Part shown: piece by piece, positions 27,639 through 36,048 of the stretch
Layout: the number at the start of each line of letters is the position of its first letter
Position numbering within the stretch: the stretch's first letter is position 1
Origin: Nocardioides jiangxiensis
GTDB taxonomy: Bacteria; Actinomycetota; Actinomycetes; Propionibacteriales; Nocardioidaceae
NCBI RefSeq assembly: GCF_030580915.1
Contig: NZ_JAUQTA010000001.1
Span: forward strand, 744,001 to 808,000
DNA length: 64,000 bases
Reading direction: 5' to 3'
The notes under the pieces: model-generated
Database searches by the model: none
The model's input: only the letters and a program-made list of their open reading frames with translations
Told to the model about the DNA's origin: nothing
Program-made: the position numbers and the translations under genes

Positions 27639-28808
27639 TCAGCGCGGGATGACGTCACCCGACTTGAGGAAGCGGGAGATGATCTCCTTCATGATCTCCG
27701 AGGTGCCGGCGTAGATCTGCGAGATGCGCAGGTCGGCCCAGGCACGGGCGACCGGGTACTCGTTCATGTAGCCGTAGCCACCGTGCAGCTGCAGGCACAT
27801 GTCGGCGATCTTCTGCGAGCGCTCCGAGCACCAGAGCTTGACCATGGCGGCGGTGGGGATGTCGAGCTGCTTCTTGACGTGCAGCTCGATGCACTCGTCG
27901 AGGAAGGCACGCGCGACGCGGGCCTCGGTGGCGATCTCGGCGAGCTTGAACTTGGTGTTCTGGAACTTGCCGATCGGCTTGCCGAAGGCGTTGCGCGACT
28001 CGGTGTACTCGAGCGTGAGGTCGAGGAGGGCCTCCATCGCGGCCACGTTCGAGACGGCGACGATCAGGCGCTCCTGGGGCAGCTGCTCCATGAGCTGGAT
28101 GAAGCCCTGGCCCTCGTCGGTGCCGAGGAGGTTCTCGACCGGGACGCGGACGTCCTCGAAGAAGAGCTCGGAGGTGTCCTGGCCCTTCATGCCGATCTTG
28201 TCGAGCACGCGACCACGCGAGAAGCCGGGGGTGTCGGTCGGGACGATGATCAGCGAGATGCCCGCGGCCGCCTCCTCCGGGTTGGTCTTGGCGACGACGA
28301 CCACGACGTCGGCCTGCGCGCCGTTGGTGATGAAGGTCTTGGAGCCGTTGATGACGTACTCGTTGCCGTCCTTGATCGCCTTGGTCTTGACGTTCTGGAG
28401 GTCCGAGCCGGTGCCCGGCTCGGTCATCGCGATGGCACCGACGGCCTCACCGGAGGCGAGCTTCGGGAGCCAGATCTGCTTCTGCTCCTCGCGGCCGTAC
28501 GCCTGGATGTAGTGCGCGACGATGCCCGAGTGCAGCGAGGCACCCCAGGACGAGTCGCCGACGTACGCCTGCTCCTCGATGAGGACGGCCTCGTGGGCGA
28601 ACGTGCCGCCACCGCCGCCGTACTCCTCGGAGATGGAGGCGCAGAGGAGGCCGAGCGCGCCCGCCTTGTTCCACAGGTCGCGGTCGACCTGCTTGTTGGC
28701 GATGTACTTCTCGACGTTGGGCTTGATCTCCTTCTCGGCGAAGGTGCGCGCGAGGTCGCGGAAGTCCTTGAGGTCCTCGTCCATCCAGCGGGACACGGGG
28801 CGAGCCAT
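27639..28808 (-). CDS. Acyl-CoA dehydrogenase, long-chain/isovaleryl-type active site
   Basis: A 389-residue FAD-dependent acyl-CoA dehydrogenase catalysing alpha,beta-desaturation of an acyl-CoA thioester. Conserved blocks: MTEPGTGSDL (128-137), FITNGAQAD (159-167), RNAFGKPIGKFQ (272-283), LQLHGGYGYMNEYPVARAW (339-357) and YAGTSEIMKEI (366-376). The usual catalytic glutamate of YEGT is alanine here; instead E246 in PQERL occupies the place used by long-chain and isovaleryl-CoA dehydrogenases. It sits where fadE25 lies in M. tuberculosis, next to purE. The divergent TetR gene and a palindromic operator between the two starts indicate local control. An AAAGGA ribosome site precedes the ATG. 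The physiological substrate is unknown. Confidence 0.93.
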   Translation of the reverse strand: MARPVSRWMDEDLKDFRDLARTFAEKEIKPNVEKYIANKQVDRDLWNKAGALGLLCASISEEYGGGGGTFAHEAVLIEEQAYVGDSSWGASLHSGIVAHYIQAYGREEQKQIWLPKLASGEAVGAIAMTEPGTGSDLQNVKTKAIKDGNEYVINGSKTFITNGAQADVVVVVAKTNPEEAAAGISLIIVPTDTPGFSRGRVLDKIGMKGQDTSELFFEDVRVPVENLLGTDEGQGFIQLMEQLPQERLIVAVSNVAAMEALLDLTLEYTESRNAFGKPIGKFQNTKFKLAEIATEARVARAFLDECIELHVKKQLDIPTAAMVKLWCSERSQKIADMCLQLHGGYGYMNEYPVARAWADLRISQIYAGTSEIMKEIISRFLKSGDVIPR

Positions 28809-28834
28809 GGGTCCGTCCTTTAGAGGTAGGGAGT

Positions 28835-28851
28835 GGGTACACGCTGTACCC
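28835..28851. promoter_or_regulatory. Operator-like palindrome O1 (acyl-CoA dehydrogenase side)
   Basis: GGGTACA-CGC-TGTACCC is a perfect 7-bp inverted repeat 27 bases upstream of the dehydrogenase start, in the promoter region of that gene. Likely a binding site for the divergent TetR protein; shares GGTACA with O2. Confidence 0.65.
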
Positions 28852-28886
28852 CGACAACGGAATCATGCCACGGATGCCCGGTAAGT

Positions 28887-28900
28887 GGTACACCGTGTCC
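28887..28900. promoter_or_regulatory. Operator-like palindrome O2 (tetR side)
   Basis: GGTACACCGTGTCC is a near-perfect 14-base palindrome overlapping the -35 region of tetR, seven bases upstream of its -10. Its centre lies about 50 bases (close to five helical turns) from the centre of O1. Confidence 0.6.
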
Positions 28901-28906
28901 CCAGTG

Positions 28907-28912
28907 TAGGTT
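28907..28912 (+). promoter_or_regulatory. -10 element of the tetR gene
   Basis: TAGGTT, eight bases before the ATG at 28921, adjacent to the O2 palindrome, which fits autoregulation. Confidence 0.55.
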
Positions 28913-28920
28913 CTGGTCCC

Positions 28921-29595
28921 ATGACGGCGCAGAAGTGGGAGGACACGACCGCGGCCCGGCGCGCGAGCAGCCGGCAGGGCCACCGCGCCCCCGTGCGTGA
29001 CCGGATCATCCAGGCCGCGGCCGAGGCGATCGAGCAGCACGGTCCCGACGCCGCGACGAGCCAGATCGCCGAGCTCGCCGGGGTCGCCCGTCCGCACGTC
29101 TACCGGCACTTCTCCAGCAAGGAGGAGCTGCTCCACGAGGTCGCCCGGTACGCCGCCGGCTCGCTCAAGGACCGCGTCCTGCCCGCCCTGGAGGCCAAGG
29201 GCGACGCGGTCGACTGGATCCGGGAGCCCGTGAAGCAGGCCGTCGAGTGGGCCTCGGAGAACCCCGGCCTCTTCCTCTTCCTGATGGGCCGCAGCCAGGC
29301 CCGCGACCTGCAGCGCGGCCGCGCCGGGCGCAGCCACTTCCTCGGCAAGATCGTCGAGGCCGCCGAGACGCACCTCGCAGCGGTGGGCACCGGCGGCGTC
29401 CCGCTCGACGCGCTCTTCGCGGGCCTCAAGGGCATGGTCGACACCAGCATCATCTGGTGGGTGCGTCACCAGGACGAGGAGCGCGACGCACTCGTCGACC
29501 GGCTCTCGCGCCAGGTCGGCATGATCGTGCAGAGCGGCCTGGCCGAGCACGGGATCACCGTCGACGACGCAGGCGTCGTCTCGAAGTTCGCCTGA
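28921..29595 (+). CDS. TetR/AcrR family transcriptional regulator
   Basis: A 224-residue regulator. The N-terminal helix-turn-helix spans about residues 25-70, with IAELAGVARPHVYRHFSSKEEL containing the recognition helix (around 56-64); the remaining helices form the ligand-binding domain with tryptophans at WIREPVKQAVEW and SIIWWVRH. The start ATG at 28921 is chosen from the -10 spacing; an earlier in-frame GTG at 28885 lies inside the operator. It is divergent from the acyl-CoA dehydrogenase and flanked by palindromes sharing GGTACA, so it probably represses both genes and releases them on binding an acyl-CoA or fatty-acid-like ligand. Ligand identity is an inference from the neighbouring enzyme. 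Confidence 0.92.
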   Translation: MTAQKWEDTTAARRASSRQGHRAPVRDRIIQAAAEAIEQHGPDAATSQIAELAGVARPHVYRHFSSKEELLHEVARYAAGSLKDRVLPALEAKGDAVDWIREPVKQAVEWASENPGLFLFLMGRSQARDLQRGRAGRSHFLGKIVEAAETHLAAVGTGGVPLDALFAGLKGMVDTSIIWWVRHQDEERDALVDRLSRQVGMIVQSGLAEHGITVDDAGVVSKFA

Positions 29596-29615
29596 CCGCT
29601 CCCCCACCGGACGCC

Positions 29616-29648
29616 GACGGCCCGCACCCCGTGAGGGTGCGGGCCGTC
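29616..29648. terminator. Bidirectional terminator between tetR and purE
   Basis: GACGGCCCGCACCC (29616-29629) and GGGTGCGGGCCGTC (29635-29648) form a perfect 14-bp stem with a five-base loop in the 66-base convergent gap. Confidence 0.85.
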
Positions 29649-29661
29649 GTGGCGTCGCGGG

Positions 29662-30186
29662 TCAGAAGCCGAGGCGCGGCTTGCCCGCGGCGTAGTCGCG
29701 CACGACCTTGCCCTTGGCGTGGGCCTGCTCGGACAGCGACGCGGCGTACTCCTCGAGCCTCGCCTGGAGCTCGGCGTCGGAGGTGCCGATGATGCGCGCG
29801 GCGAGGATGCCGGCGTTCTTGGCGTTGCCGATGGCGACCGTCGCGACCGGGATGCCTGCGGGCATCTGGACGATCGAGAGCAGCGAGTCCATGCCGTCGA
29901 GGTACTTCAGCGGCACCGGGACGCCGATGACCGGCAGCGGGGTGAGCGAGGCGAGCATGCCCGGCAGGTGGGCGGCGCCACCGGCGCCGGCGATGATCGC
30001 CTTGAGCCCCCGCCGGGCGGCGTCGCGGCCGTACTCGACCATCTCCACCGGCATGCGGTGCGCGGAGACGACGTCGGCCTCCCACGGGATGCCGAAGTCG
30101 GTGAGGACCTCGGCCGCCGCCTGCATGGTCGGCCAGTCGGAGTCGGAACCCATGACGATGCCGACGAGCGGCGTCTGGTCGGTCAT
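29662..30186 (-). CDS. purE: N5-carboxyaminoimidazole ribonucleotide mutase
   Basis: A 174-residue class I PurE that converts N5-CAIR to CAIR in purine synthesis. The signature [13 protein letters not shown] (9-21), the VVSAHRMP loop carrying the catalytic histidine (about 39-46) and the [12 protein letters not shown] segment (66-77) are complete. It starts four bases after the purK stop, so the two form an operon transcribed purK to purE, reacting in that order on AIR. Length and ends are normal. No riboswitch-like purine element was seen ahead of the operon. Confidence 0.96.
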   Translation of the reverse strand: MTDQTPLVGIVMGSDSDWPTMQAAAEVLTDFGIPWEADVVSAHRMPVEMVEYGRDAARRGLKAIIAGAGGAAHLPGMLASLTPLPVIGVPVPLKYLDGMDSLLSIVQMPAGIPVATVAIGNAKNAGILAARIIGTSDAELQARLEEYAASLSEQAHAKGKVVRDYAAGKPRLGF

Positions 30187-30190
30187 TGCA

Positions 30191-31348
30191 TTACTCGCTC
30201 TCGTTGCCGAGGCTGCCGTCGAACCAGGCGGCGGCGTGCCGCGCCCGCTCCAGGCAGTCCTCGAGGTCGTCGCCGTAGGTGTTGACGTGGCCCACCTTGC
30301 GGCCCGGACGGATCTCCTTGCCGTAGAGGTGGACACGCAGCTTCGGGTCACGCGCGAACGCGTGCGGGTAGCCGTCGTACAGGTGGCCGGCCTCGGGATC
30401 GCCGCCGAGGATGTTGACCATGACGGTCCACGGCTGGCGGGGCTCCGGCGAGCCGAGCGGCAGGTCCATCACCCCGCGCAGGTGCTGCTCGAACTGGCTG
30501 GTGACCGCGCCGTCCTGGGTCCAGTGACCGGTGTTGTGCGGACGCATCGCGAGCTCGTTGACGAGGATCCGGCCGTCGTTGGTCTCGAAGAGCTCCATGG
30601 CCATCACGCCGGTGACCTCGAGCTCCTTGGCCACCCGGAGCGCGGCCTCCTGGGCCAGCGTCGCCAGGGCGGGGTCGAGATCGGGCGCGGGGGCGACCAC
30701 CTCATGGCAGATGCCGTCGCGCTGGGTCGTGGCCACCACGGGGTACGCCGCGGCCTGGCCGCTCGGCGAACGCGCCACGATCGCCGACAGCTCGCGCCGG
30801 AAGTCGACGAGCTCCTCGGCCAGGATGCGCACACCGGTCTGCTCCGCCACCGCGAAGGCCTCGGCCGCGTCGTCGGCCGAGCGGACCACCCACACGCCCT
30901 TGCCGTCGTACCCGCCGCGGGTGGTCTTGAGGACGCAGGGGAAGCCGAACTCCTCCACCTCCGCGATCGAGGAGACGATCGCGTTGCGCGGGCACGGCAC
31001 GCCGAGCTCGGCCAGGATGCGGCGCATCTCGCCCTTGTCCTGCGCGTAGACCAGCGCGGACGGCCCCGGGCGCGGCGAGTGGCCCGCGGCCTCGAGGGCG
31101 TGGAGGTGCTCGGTGGGCACGTGCTCGTGGTCGAACGTGACGACGGAGCAGCCGGCGGTCACCTCGAGCAGGGTGTCGAGGTCGCGGTAGTCACCGACCG
31201 TGTGGTCCGGGATCACCTGAGCGGCACTGACGCCCTCCGCCTCGGCGAGGAGGCGGAGCGGGAGACCGAGGGCGATCGCGGGCTGGGCCATCATCCGGGC
31301 GAGCTGGCCGCCTCCGATGATCGCGAGGGTGGGAGCTGCGTCGGACAC
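30191..31348 (-). CDS. purK: N5-carboxyaminoimidazole ribonucleotide synthase
   Basis: A 385-residue ATP-grasp enzyme making N5-CAIR from AIR, bicarbonate and ATP. The N-terminus [20 protein letters not shown], the FDHEHVP motif and the ATP-grasp blocks [15 protein letters not shown] and [19 protein letters not shown] are diagnostic. The GTG at 31348 begins exactly with the conserved region and lies seven bases after a TAGGGT -10, so a leaderless transcript is likely; longer in-frame extensions upstream have no family match. It feeds purE directly downstream. Divergence is absent here: the PH-domain gene upstream runs in the same direction. Confidence 0.96.
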   Translation of the reverse strand: MSDAAPTLAIIGGGQLARMMAQPAIALGLPLRLLAEAEGVSAAQVIPDHTVGDYRDLDTLLEVTAGCSVVTFDHEHVPTEHLHALEAAGHSPRPGPSALVYAQDKGEMRRILAELGVPCPRNAIVSSIAEVEEFGFPCVLKTTRGGYDGKGVWVVRSADDAAEAFAVAEQTGVRILAEELVDFRRELSAIVARSPSGQAAAYPVVATTQRDGICHEVVAPAPDLDPALATLAQEAALRVAKELEVTGVMAMELFETNDGRILVNELAMRPHNTGHWTQDGAVTSQFEQHLRGVMDLPLGSPEPRQPWTVMVNILGGDPEAGHLYDGYPHAFARDPKLRVHLYGKEIRPGRKVGHVNTYGDDLEDCLERARHAAAWFDGSLGNESE

Positions 31349-31355
31349 GGAGCAA

Positions 31356-31361
31356 ACCCTA
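31356..31361 (-). promoter_or_regulatory. -10 element of purKE
   Basis: TAGGGT on the minus strand with seven bases to the GTG of purK. Confidence 0.55.
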
Positions 31362-31441
31362 GCGTCGCAGCCGGCGCGCACCCGCGCCCTCGTCACCTGT
31401 TGAGTCCGGCTCACCGGATGGTGAGGACGCGCGAGCAGGCC

Positions 31442-31969
31442 TCAGGTGCCGTCGTCGTGGTGGTCGCGGCCCTGGCTGAGCCGGTGCAGCTCCTCGGAGA
31501 CGAGCAGCTGCACCTGCTCCACGCGTGGGATGTCGTCGAGCTCCACCCGCCCGTCGGTGCTCGCGTCGCTGACGATGAGCGTGCCGCAGCCGAAGAGCCG
31601 GTCGACCACGCCGATCTCGAAGTCGACGCCGCTGATCCGGTTGAGCGGGATCGTGCGCCCCTCCTTCGCGATCAGGCCGGACCGCTTGATGAAGCGCCGG
31701 TTGGTGAAGGTGTACGTCGTCGTCCACCAGCGGACGAAGGGCGGCACCGCTGCGAGCAGCGCGACCAGGGCCAGGATGCGCATCGCCCAGCCGAGCAGTG
31801 ACCGCCCGAGGCCGTCATTGCCCGCACCGTCGTACGCGAACGACCAGACGGCGAGCACGAGCGCGACCACGACGAGGGCCGCGGGCCAGACCAGCGCCTT
31901 CCCGTGCGTGCGCGTGGTGACGACGACCCGCTCGTCGTCGTTGAGCAGCCGGGCCGGAAAGGTGCTCAC
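31442..31969 (-). CDS. PH domain-containing membrane protein (bPH2 type)
   Basis: A 175-residue protein with two transmembrane segments (about 28-50, VWPAALVVVALVLAVWSFAY, and 60-80, WAMRILALVALLAAVPPFV) followed by a bacterial PH domain. The domain is recognisable from TTYTFTNRRFIKRSGLIAKE and RTIPLNRISGVDFEIGVVDR, ending in a helix VEQVQLLVSEELHRL. The GTG at 31969 overlaps the birA stop (GTGA). The same birA-PH arrangement occurs at Rv3279c-Rv3278c in M. tuberculosis, from memory. Function is unknown; bacterial PH domains are thought to mediate membrane-associated protein interactions. No link to biotin metabolism beyond cotranscription is evident. Confidence 0.88.
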   Translation of the reverse strand: MSTFPARLLNDDERVVVTTRTHGKALVWPAALVVVALVLAVWSFAYDGAGNDGLGRSLLGWAMRILALVALLAAVPPFVRWWTTTYTFTNRRFIKRSGLIAKEGRTIPLNRISGVDFEIGVVDRLFGCGTLIVSDASTDGRVELDDIPRVEQVQLLVSEELHRLSQGRDHHDDGT

Positions 31970-32751
31970 TGCGCAGCCCGGACGTGGATGACGTCGCCGG
32001 CGCCGACGGGCACCTCGCCCGCCCCGGTGTCGACGACCAGCCGGCCCCCGGCGTCGATGTCGACGGCCGTGCCGGTGAGCGGCTCCCCGGCGGGTACGTC
32101 GACGCGCACGGTCTTGCCGATGGTCACGCACTCCCCGGCGTAGGCCCGGCGCAGCGCGTCGGTGTCCTCGATCAACGGCAGCAGCGCGTCCAGCGAGGAG
32201 AGCACCGTGGCGAGGACCTCGGTGCGGTCGGGCACGCCCTCGACGAGCTGCTCGAGGGAGGTGGCTGCCTCGATGGGCAGCTCCCCCGGGGTCTGGTGCA
32301 CGTTGATGCCGACGCCGAGGACGGCCGCGGGGCCGGTCGGGGTGTCGACCCGCTCGACGAGGATTCCGGCGAGCTTGAGCGGCCCGTCGAGGGTCTCCAC
32401 GACGATGTCGTTGGGCCACTTCAGCCCGATGCCGTCGGCCCGGTCGTCGAGCGCCGCGTGGACGGCGTACCCGGTGAGCAGCGGCAGCCACGGCCAGGAG
32501 GCGGGCTCCACCTCCGGGCGGACCAGCACCGAGAAGGTCAGGGCCGCGCGCGGCGGCACCTCCCAGGTCCGGTCGAGGCGCCCGCGGCCCGAGGTCTGGT
32601 GCTCGGCGACGATGACCAGCCCGGCGTCGGCACCCTCCCGGGCGCGCGCGGCGACGAGGGCGTTGGTCGACCCCGCTTCCTCCACGATCTCGACAGTGTG
32701 AGGAAGTCGATGCGGATCAAGAGGCGGTCGCGAGTCGTCGTGAAGCGTCAT
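31966..32751 (-). CDS. birA: Biotin-[acetyl-CoA-carboxylase] ligase
   Basis: A 261-residue biotin protein ligase that activates biotin with ATP and attaches it to the lysine of biotin carboxyl carrier domains. Landmarks are [17 protein letters not shown] (STN motif), [18 protein letters not shown] (the GRGR biotinyl-AMP loop), LKWPNDI and [15 protein letters not shown]. There is no N-terminal helix-turn-helix, so this is a monofunctional ligase and not a repressor. It is divergent from accD, whose partner accA carries the biotin acceptor, a natural target. The ATG at 32751 is 44 bases from the accD ATG, so both promoters are compressed into a very small region. Confidence 0.95.
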   Translation of the reverse strand: MTLHDDSRPPLDPHRLPHTVEIVEEAGSTNALVAARAREGADAGLVIVAEHQTSGRGRLDRTWEVPPRAALTFSVLVRPEVEPASWPWLPLLTGYAVHAALDDRADGIGLKWPNDIVVETLDGPLKLAGILVERVDTPTGPAAVLGVGINVHQTPGELPIEAATSLEQLVEGVPDRTEVLATVLSSLDALLPLIEDTDALRRAYAGECVTIGKTVRVDVPAGEPLTGTAVDIDAGGRLVVDTGAGEVPVGAGDVIHVRAAQ

Positions 32752-32757
32752 GGGCAC

Positions 32758-32763
32758 TAGATT
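32758..32763 (+). promoter_or_regulatory. -10 element of accD
   Basis: TAGATT, followed by a leader of about 26 bases with an AGGAGG site. The same six bases read on the other strand lie six bases before the birA ATG, so the two divergent promoters must compete. Confidence 0.5.
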
Positions 32764-32795
32764 GGCGCAGCACACCAACAGGAGGCCAGACCCCC

Positions 32796-34400
32796 ATGAG
32801 CGCACTCGAGTCGACTCCCGAGATCGACCTTCACACCACTGCCGGCAAGCTCGCCGACCTCGAGCGTCGTACCGACGAGGCCGTGCACGCCCCCGCTGCC
32901 AAGGCCCAGGAGAAGCAGCACGCGAAGGGTCGCAAGACCGCCCGCGAGCGCCTCGAGCTCCTCTTCGACGAGGGTTCCTTCGTCGAGCTGGACGAGTTCG
33001 CGCGTCACCGCTCGGTGGCGTTCGGCCTGGAGAAGACCCGCCCCTACGGCGACGGCGTCGTGACCGGCTACGGCACGGTCAACGGCCGCCAGGTCTGCGC
33101 CTTCTCGCAGGACTTCACCGTCTTCGGCGGCTCCCTCGGCGAGGTCTACGGCGAGAAGATCGTCAAGGTCATGGACCTGGCGATCAAGACCGGCTCCCCG
33201 ATCGTCGGCATCAACGAGGGTGCGGGCGCCCGCATCCAGGAGGGTGTCGTCTCCCTCGGCCTGTACGGCGAGATCTTCAAGCGCAACACCCGCGCCTCGG
33301 GTGTCATCCCGCAGATCTCCCTGATCATGGGCAACTGCGCCGGCGGCCACGTCTACTCGCCGGCCCTCACCGACTTCGTGGTCATGGTCGACCAGACCTC
33401 CGCGATGTTCATCACCGGTCCCGACGTCATCAAGACCGTCACCGGCGAGGACATCTCCATGGAGGACCTCGGCGGTGCGCGTGCGCACAACTCCAAGTCC
33501 GGCTCCGCCCACCACATGGCGGTCGACGAGGAGGACGCCATCGAGTACGTCAAGGGCCTGCTGGACCACCTCCCGCAGAACAACCTCGACGAGCTCCCGG
33601 TCTACGACGCCCCGGCCGACCTCGAGCCCAACGAGCTCGACCTCAAGCTCGACACGATCATCCCGGACGGCGCGAACCAGCCGTACGACATGCACGAGGT
33701 CATCGAGACGATCCTCGACGACCAGGAGTTCCTCGAGGTCCAGGAGCTCTTCGCCCCGAACCTCATCATCGGCTTCGGCCGGGTCGAGGGCTCCCCGGTC
33801 GGCATCGTCGCCAACCAGCCGATGCAGTTCGCCGGCACGCTCGACATCGACGCCTCCGAGAAGGCCGCGCGCTTCGTCCGCACCTGCGACGCGTTCAACA
33901 TCCCGGTCGTCACCCTCGTCGACGTCCCCGGCTTCCTGCCGGGCACCGACCAGGAGCACACCGGCATCATCCGCCGTGGCGCGAAGCTGCTCTACGCCTA
34001 CTGCGAGGCGACGGTCCCGCTGGTCACGGTCATCACCCGCAAGGCCTACGGCGGCGCGTACGACGTCATGGGCTCCAAGCACCTCGGTGGCGACATCAAC
34101 CTCGCGTGGCCGACCGCCCAGATCGCGGTCATGGGTGCGCAAGGCGCGGCCAACATCATCCACCGCCGCACGCTGTCCGACCTGGCTGCCGCCGGTGGCG
34201 ACGTGGAGACCAAGCGCGCCGAGCTCATCGACGAGTACGAGACCACGCTGGCCAACCCGTACATCGCGGCCGAGCGTGGCTACATCGACGGCGTCATCCG
34301 CCCCCACGAGACCCGCGCCGAGATCGTCAAGGCGCTGCGTCTGCTCAAGGGCAAGCGCGTCGAGCAGCTGCCCAAGAAGCACGGGAACATCCCGCTCTGA
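32796..34400 (+). CDS. accD: Acyl-CoA (acetyl/propionyl-CoA) carboxylase beta subunit, carboxyltransferase
   Basis: A 534-residue carboxyltransferase of the AccD5/PccB family that moves the carboxyl group from carboxybiotin to acetyl- or propionyl-CoA. N-terminal half: [20 protein letters not shown] and the crotonase-like [14 protein letters not shown] oxyanion region (about 140-153); C-terminal half: [20 protein letters not shown] (about 373-392), [11 protein letters not shown] and the [14 protein letters not shown] segment with the second oxyanion hole. Strong AGGAGG ribosome site. It overlaps accE by one base (TGATG), forming the beta-epsilon pair; the alpha subunit lies 4.2 kb downstream. 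Its synonymous choices (frequent GGT, CGT) suggest high expression. Substrate preference between acetyl- and propionyl-CoA is not settled by eye. Confidence 0.96.
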   Translation: MSALESTPEIDLHTTAGKLADLERRTDEAVHAPAAKAQEKQHAKGRKTARERLELLFDEGSFVELDEFARHRSVAFGLEKTRPYGDGVVTGYGTVNGRQVCAFSQDFTVFGGSLGEVYGEKIVKVMDLAIKTGSPIVGINEGAGARIQEGVVSLGLYGEIFKRNTRASGVIPQISLIMGNCAGGHVYSPALTDFVVMVDQTSAMFITGPDVIKTVTGEDISMEDLGGARAHNSKSGSAHHMAVDEEDAIEYVKGLLDHLPQNNLDELPVYDAPADLEPNELDLKLDTIIPDGANQPYDMHEVIETILDDQEFLEVQELFAPNLIIGFGRVEGSPVGIVANQPMQFAGTLDIDASEKAARFVRTCDAFNIPVVTLVDVPGFLPGTDQEHTGIIRRGAKLLYAYCEATVPLVTVITRKAYGGAYDVMGSKHLGGDINLAWPTAQIAVMGAQGAANIIHRRTLSDLAAAGGDVETKRAELIDEYETTLANPYIAAERGYIDGVIRPHETRAEIVKALRLLKGKRVEQLPKKHGNIPL

Positions 34401-34651
34401 TGTCGACCCCGACGGAGAACGAGACGGTGGAGACCGTCGCGGAGGAGCAGAAGCCGCTCCTGCGCGTCATCTCCCCCAACGCCACGCCCGAGGAGATCGC
34501 GGTGCTCACCGCGGTCTTCGCGGCCATGGGCTCCGGCGGCGCGGCTCCGGTGACGAAGCGCCCCTCTAACTGGGCCTCGCCGGCGCGACGCGTGCGTCGT
34601 ACGCTCCCCCATGGTCTCGGCGGCTGGAAGGCCTCGGCCCTCCCCCGCTGA
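34400..34651 (+). CDS. accE: Acyl-CoA carboxylase epsilon subunit
   Basis: An 83-residue actinobacteria-specific epsilon subunit, which stimulates assembly and activity of the alpha-beta carboxylase in Streptomyces and mycobacteria. An acidic, disordered N-terminus (TENETVETVAEEQ) leads into LLRVISPNATPEEIAVLTAV (about 20-39) and the C-terminal WASPARRVRRTLPHG followed by GWKASALPR, both typical. Start codon overlaps the accD stop (TGATG), so synthesis is coupled to the beta subunit. A hairpin 15 bases after the stop marks the end of the transcript. Confidence 0.92.
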   Translation: MSTPTENETVETVAEEQKPLLRVISPNATPEEIAVLTAVFAAMGSGGAAPVTKRPSNWASPARRVRRTLPHGLGGWKASALPR

Positions 34652-34666
34652 CCCTGCTCCACTCCG

Positions 34667-34713
34667 CAAGGCGGAAACCTCTCGTCACCTCGTGGCGAAA
34701 GGTTTCCGCCTTG
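34667..34713 (+). terminator. Long hairpin after accDE
   Basis: CAAGGCGGAAACCT (34667-34680) pairs perfectly with AGGTTTCCGCCTTG (34700-34713); the 19-base loop contains CAC-CTC-GTG. A short T-rich run follows. It is the presumptive accDE terminator and lies 36 bases before the next gene. Confidence 0.65.
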
Positions 34714-34748
34714 TGCGATTTCCGGGGCGGGCACGCGACACTGGCGGC

Positions 34749-35342
34749 GTGATGATCCCGCGGGCACTCATGGACGGCATCGTGTCCGGCGAGCTCGACC
34801 TCGCCTTCCGCCGCTGGACCCGACGCATGCACGTGCCCGGCGGCACCCAACGCACGCCGGGCGGCGTCGTGCGGTTCGAGGCCGTCGATGTGGTGGATCT
34901 CGACGCGATCACCGAGGACGAGGCAGGGCGGGCCGGCCAGCCCCTCGAGCGGATCCGCGCAGCCCTCGCGCAGAAGGAGGGCGACGTCTACCGGATCCGG
35001 CTCTCGTTCGCCGGTGCCGACGAGCGGGTCGCGCTGCGCGAGAAGGCACGGCTGACCCCGAAGCAGCGCGACGACCTGGTCTCCACCCTCGCCGGGATGG
35101 ACGACCGCAGCAAGCGAGGCCCCTGGACGCGCCAGCACCTCGAGCTCATCGAGGCCCACCCCTCGACCCTGGCTGAGGAGATCGCCGCGAGCATCGGGCG
35201 CGAGAAGCTGCCGTTCAAGGCCGACGTACGCCGGCTGAAGGAGCTCGGCCTCACGGAGAGCCTGCGGCCGGGATACCGGCTCTCGCCGCGCGGCCGTGCG
35301 CTGCTGCGCCACCTGCGCTCCCTCGATGGGTCGTCCGCGTGA
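34749..35342 (+). CDS. ASCH-like domain protein with C-terminal winged-helix-like region
   Basis: A protein of 197 residues (GTG at 34749; an ATG follows immediately as codon two). The N-terminal part, ALMDGIVSGELDLAFRRWTR then GTQRTPGGVVRFEAVDVVDL, resembles ASCH/PUA-like RNA- or nucleotide-binding domains. A charged middle (RIRAALAQKEGDVYRIRLSF) leads to a C-terminal section (KRGPWTRQHLELIEAHPS to YRLSPRGRALLRHL) whose spacing looks like a winged helix. It would thus bind nucleic acid, an inference from fold resemblance only. It sits between accDE and maf and ends inside a large inverted repeat. I do not recognise a named homologue. Confidence 0.65.
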   Translation: MMIPRALMDGIVSGELDLAFRRWTRRMHVPGGTQRTPGGVVRFEAVDVVDLDAITEDEAGRAGQPLERIRAALAQKEGDVYRIRLSFAGADERVALREKARLTPKQRDDLVSTLAGMDDRSKRGPWTRQHLELIEAHPSTLAEEIAASIGREKLPFKADVRRLKELGLTESLRPGYRLSPRGRALLRHLRSLDGSSA

Positions 35343-35376
35343 GGCCTAGCCATAGGTAGGCCTCACGCGGACGACC
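35329..35376. terminator. 20-bp perfect inverted repeat between ASCH-like gene and maf
   Basis: GGTCGTCCGCGTGAGGCCTA (35329-35348) and its exact complement (35357-35376) flank an eight-base loop. The left arm includes the ASCH-like stop codon; the right arm ends immediately before the maf -10 hexamer. Confidence 0.75.
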
Positions 35377-35382
35377 TAAGGT
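35377..35382 (+). promoter_or_regulatory. -10 element of maf
   Basis: TAAGGT, six bases before the GTG of maf; the -35 region lies within the right arm of the preceding inverted repeat. Confidence 0.55.
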
Positions 35383-35388
35383 CTGCGC

Positions 35389-35997
35389 GTGACGTTCGTG
35401 CTCGCCTCCCAGTCCCCCGCCCGCCTGGCCACGCTCCGCAAGGCCGGGCTCGACCCACAGGTCATCGTGAGCGGCGTCGACGAGGACCAGCTGGCCGGCC
35501 TGCCGCCGACCGAGCTCGCCCTCCGGCTCGCCGAGCTCAAGTGCGCCGCTGTCGTGGCGCGCGCGGACCTGCCGGCGGACGCCGTCGTGCTCGGCTGCGA
35601 CTCGGTCCTCGAGCTCGACGGCGAGGCCCTCGGCAAGCCCGGCACCCCGGAGGAGGCCACCCGCCGCTGGCAGGCCATGCGGGGCCGCTCCGGCGTCCTC
35701 GTGACCGGCCACGCGGTGCACGACACCGCCACCGGACGCACGGTCTCGGCGACGGCGGCGACCACCGTCCACTTCGCCGACATCAGCGACGCCGAGATCG
35801 CGGCGTACGTCGCGACGGGCGAGCCGCTGCACGTCGCCGGGGCGTTCACCGTGGACGGCCTCGGTGGTGCGTTCGTGACCGGCATCGAGGGCTGCCACCA
35901 CAACGTCGTGGGCGTCTCGCTGCCGCTCGTGCGCACGCTGCTCTCGGACCTGGGCCGTGCCTGGACCGAGTACTGGAGCGACCACCGGACCGGCTGA
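35389..35997 (+). CDS. maf: Maf family nucleotide pyrophosphatase
   Basis: A 202-residue Maf/YhdE-type enzyme that hydrolyses non-canonical or canonical nucleoside triphosphates to monophosphate and pyrophosphate; Maf proteins are also tied to septum inhibition. The N-terminal substrate loop [17 protein letters not shown] (4-20), the [13 protein letters not shown] helix, [13 protein letters not shown] (about 68-80), [14 protein letters not shown] and GHAVHDT with the catalytic acidic residues further on (FADISDAEI) are visible. GTG start with leaderless geometry. It keeps the accD-accE-maf order seen in mycobacteria. The [16 protein letters not shown] end is typical. Confidence 0.93.
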   Translation: MTFVLASQSPARLATLRKAGLDPQVIVSGVDEDQLAGLPPTELALRLAELKCAAVVARADLPADAVVLGCDSVLELDGEALGKPGTPEEATRRWQAMRGRSGVLVTGHAVHDTATGRTVSATAATTVHFADISDAEIAAYVATGEPLHVAGAFTVDGLGGAFVTGIEGCHHNVVGVSLPLVRTLLSDLGRAWTEYWSDHRTG

Positions 35998-36048
35998 CCC
36001 CGACCAAAGTCCCTGCACCGCACAACGAAAGCGCGGCACAGTGGAGGC

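Noticed and set aside
36001..36048. Frameshift between maf and the ABC exporter genes
   Set aside because: The 51 bases between are ordinary intergenic sequence; both neighbouring proteins have complete termini.
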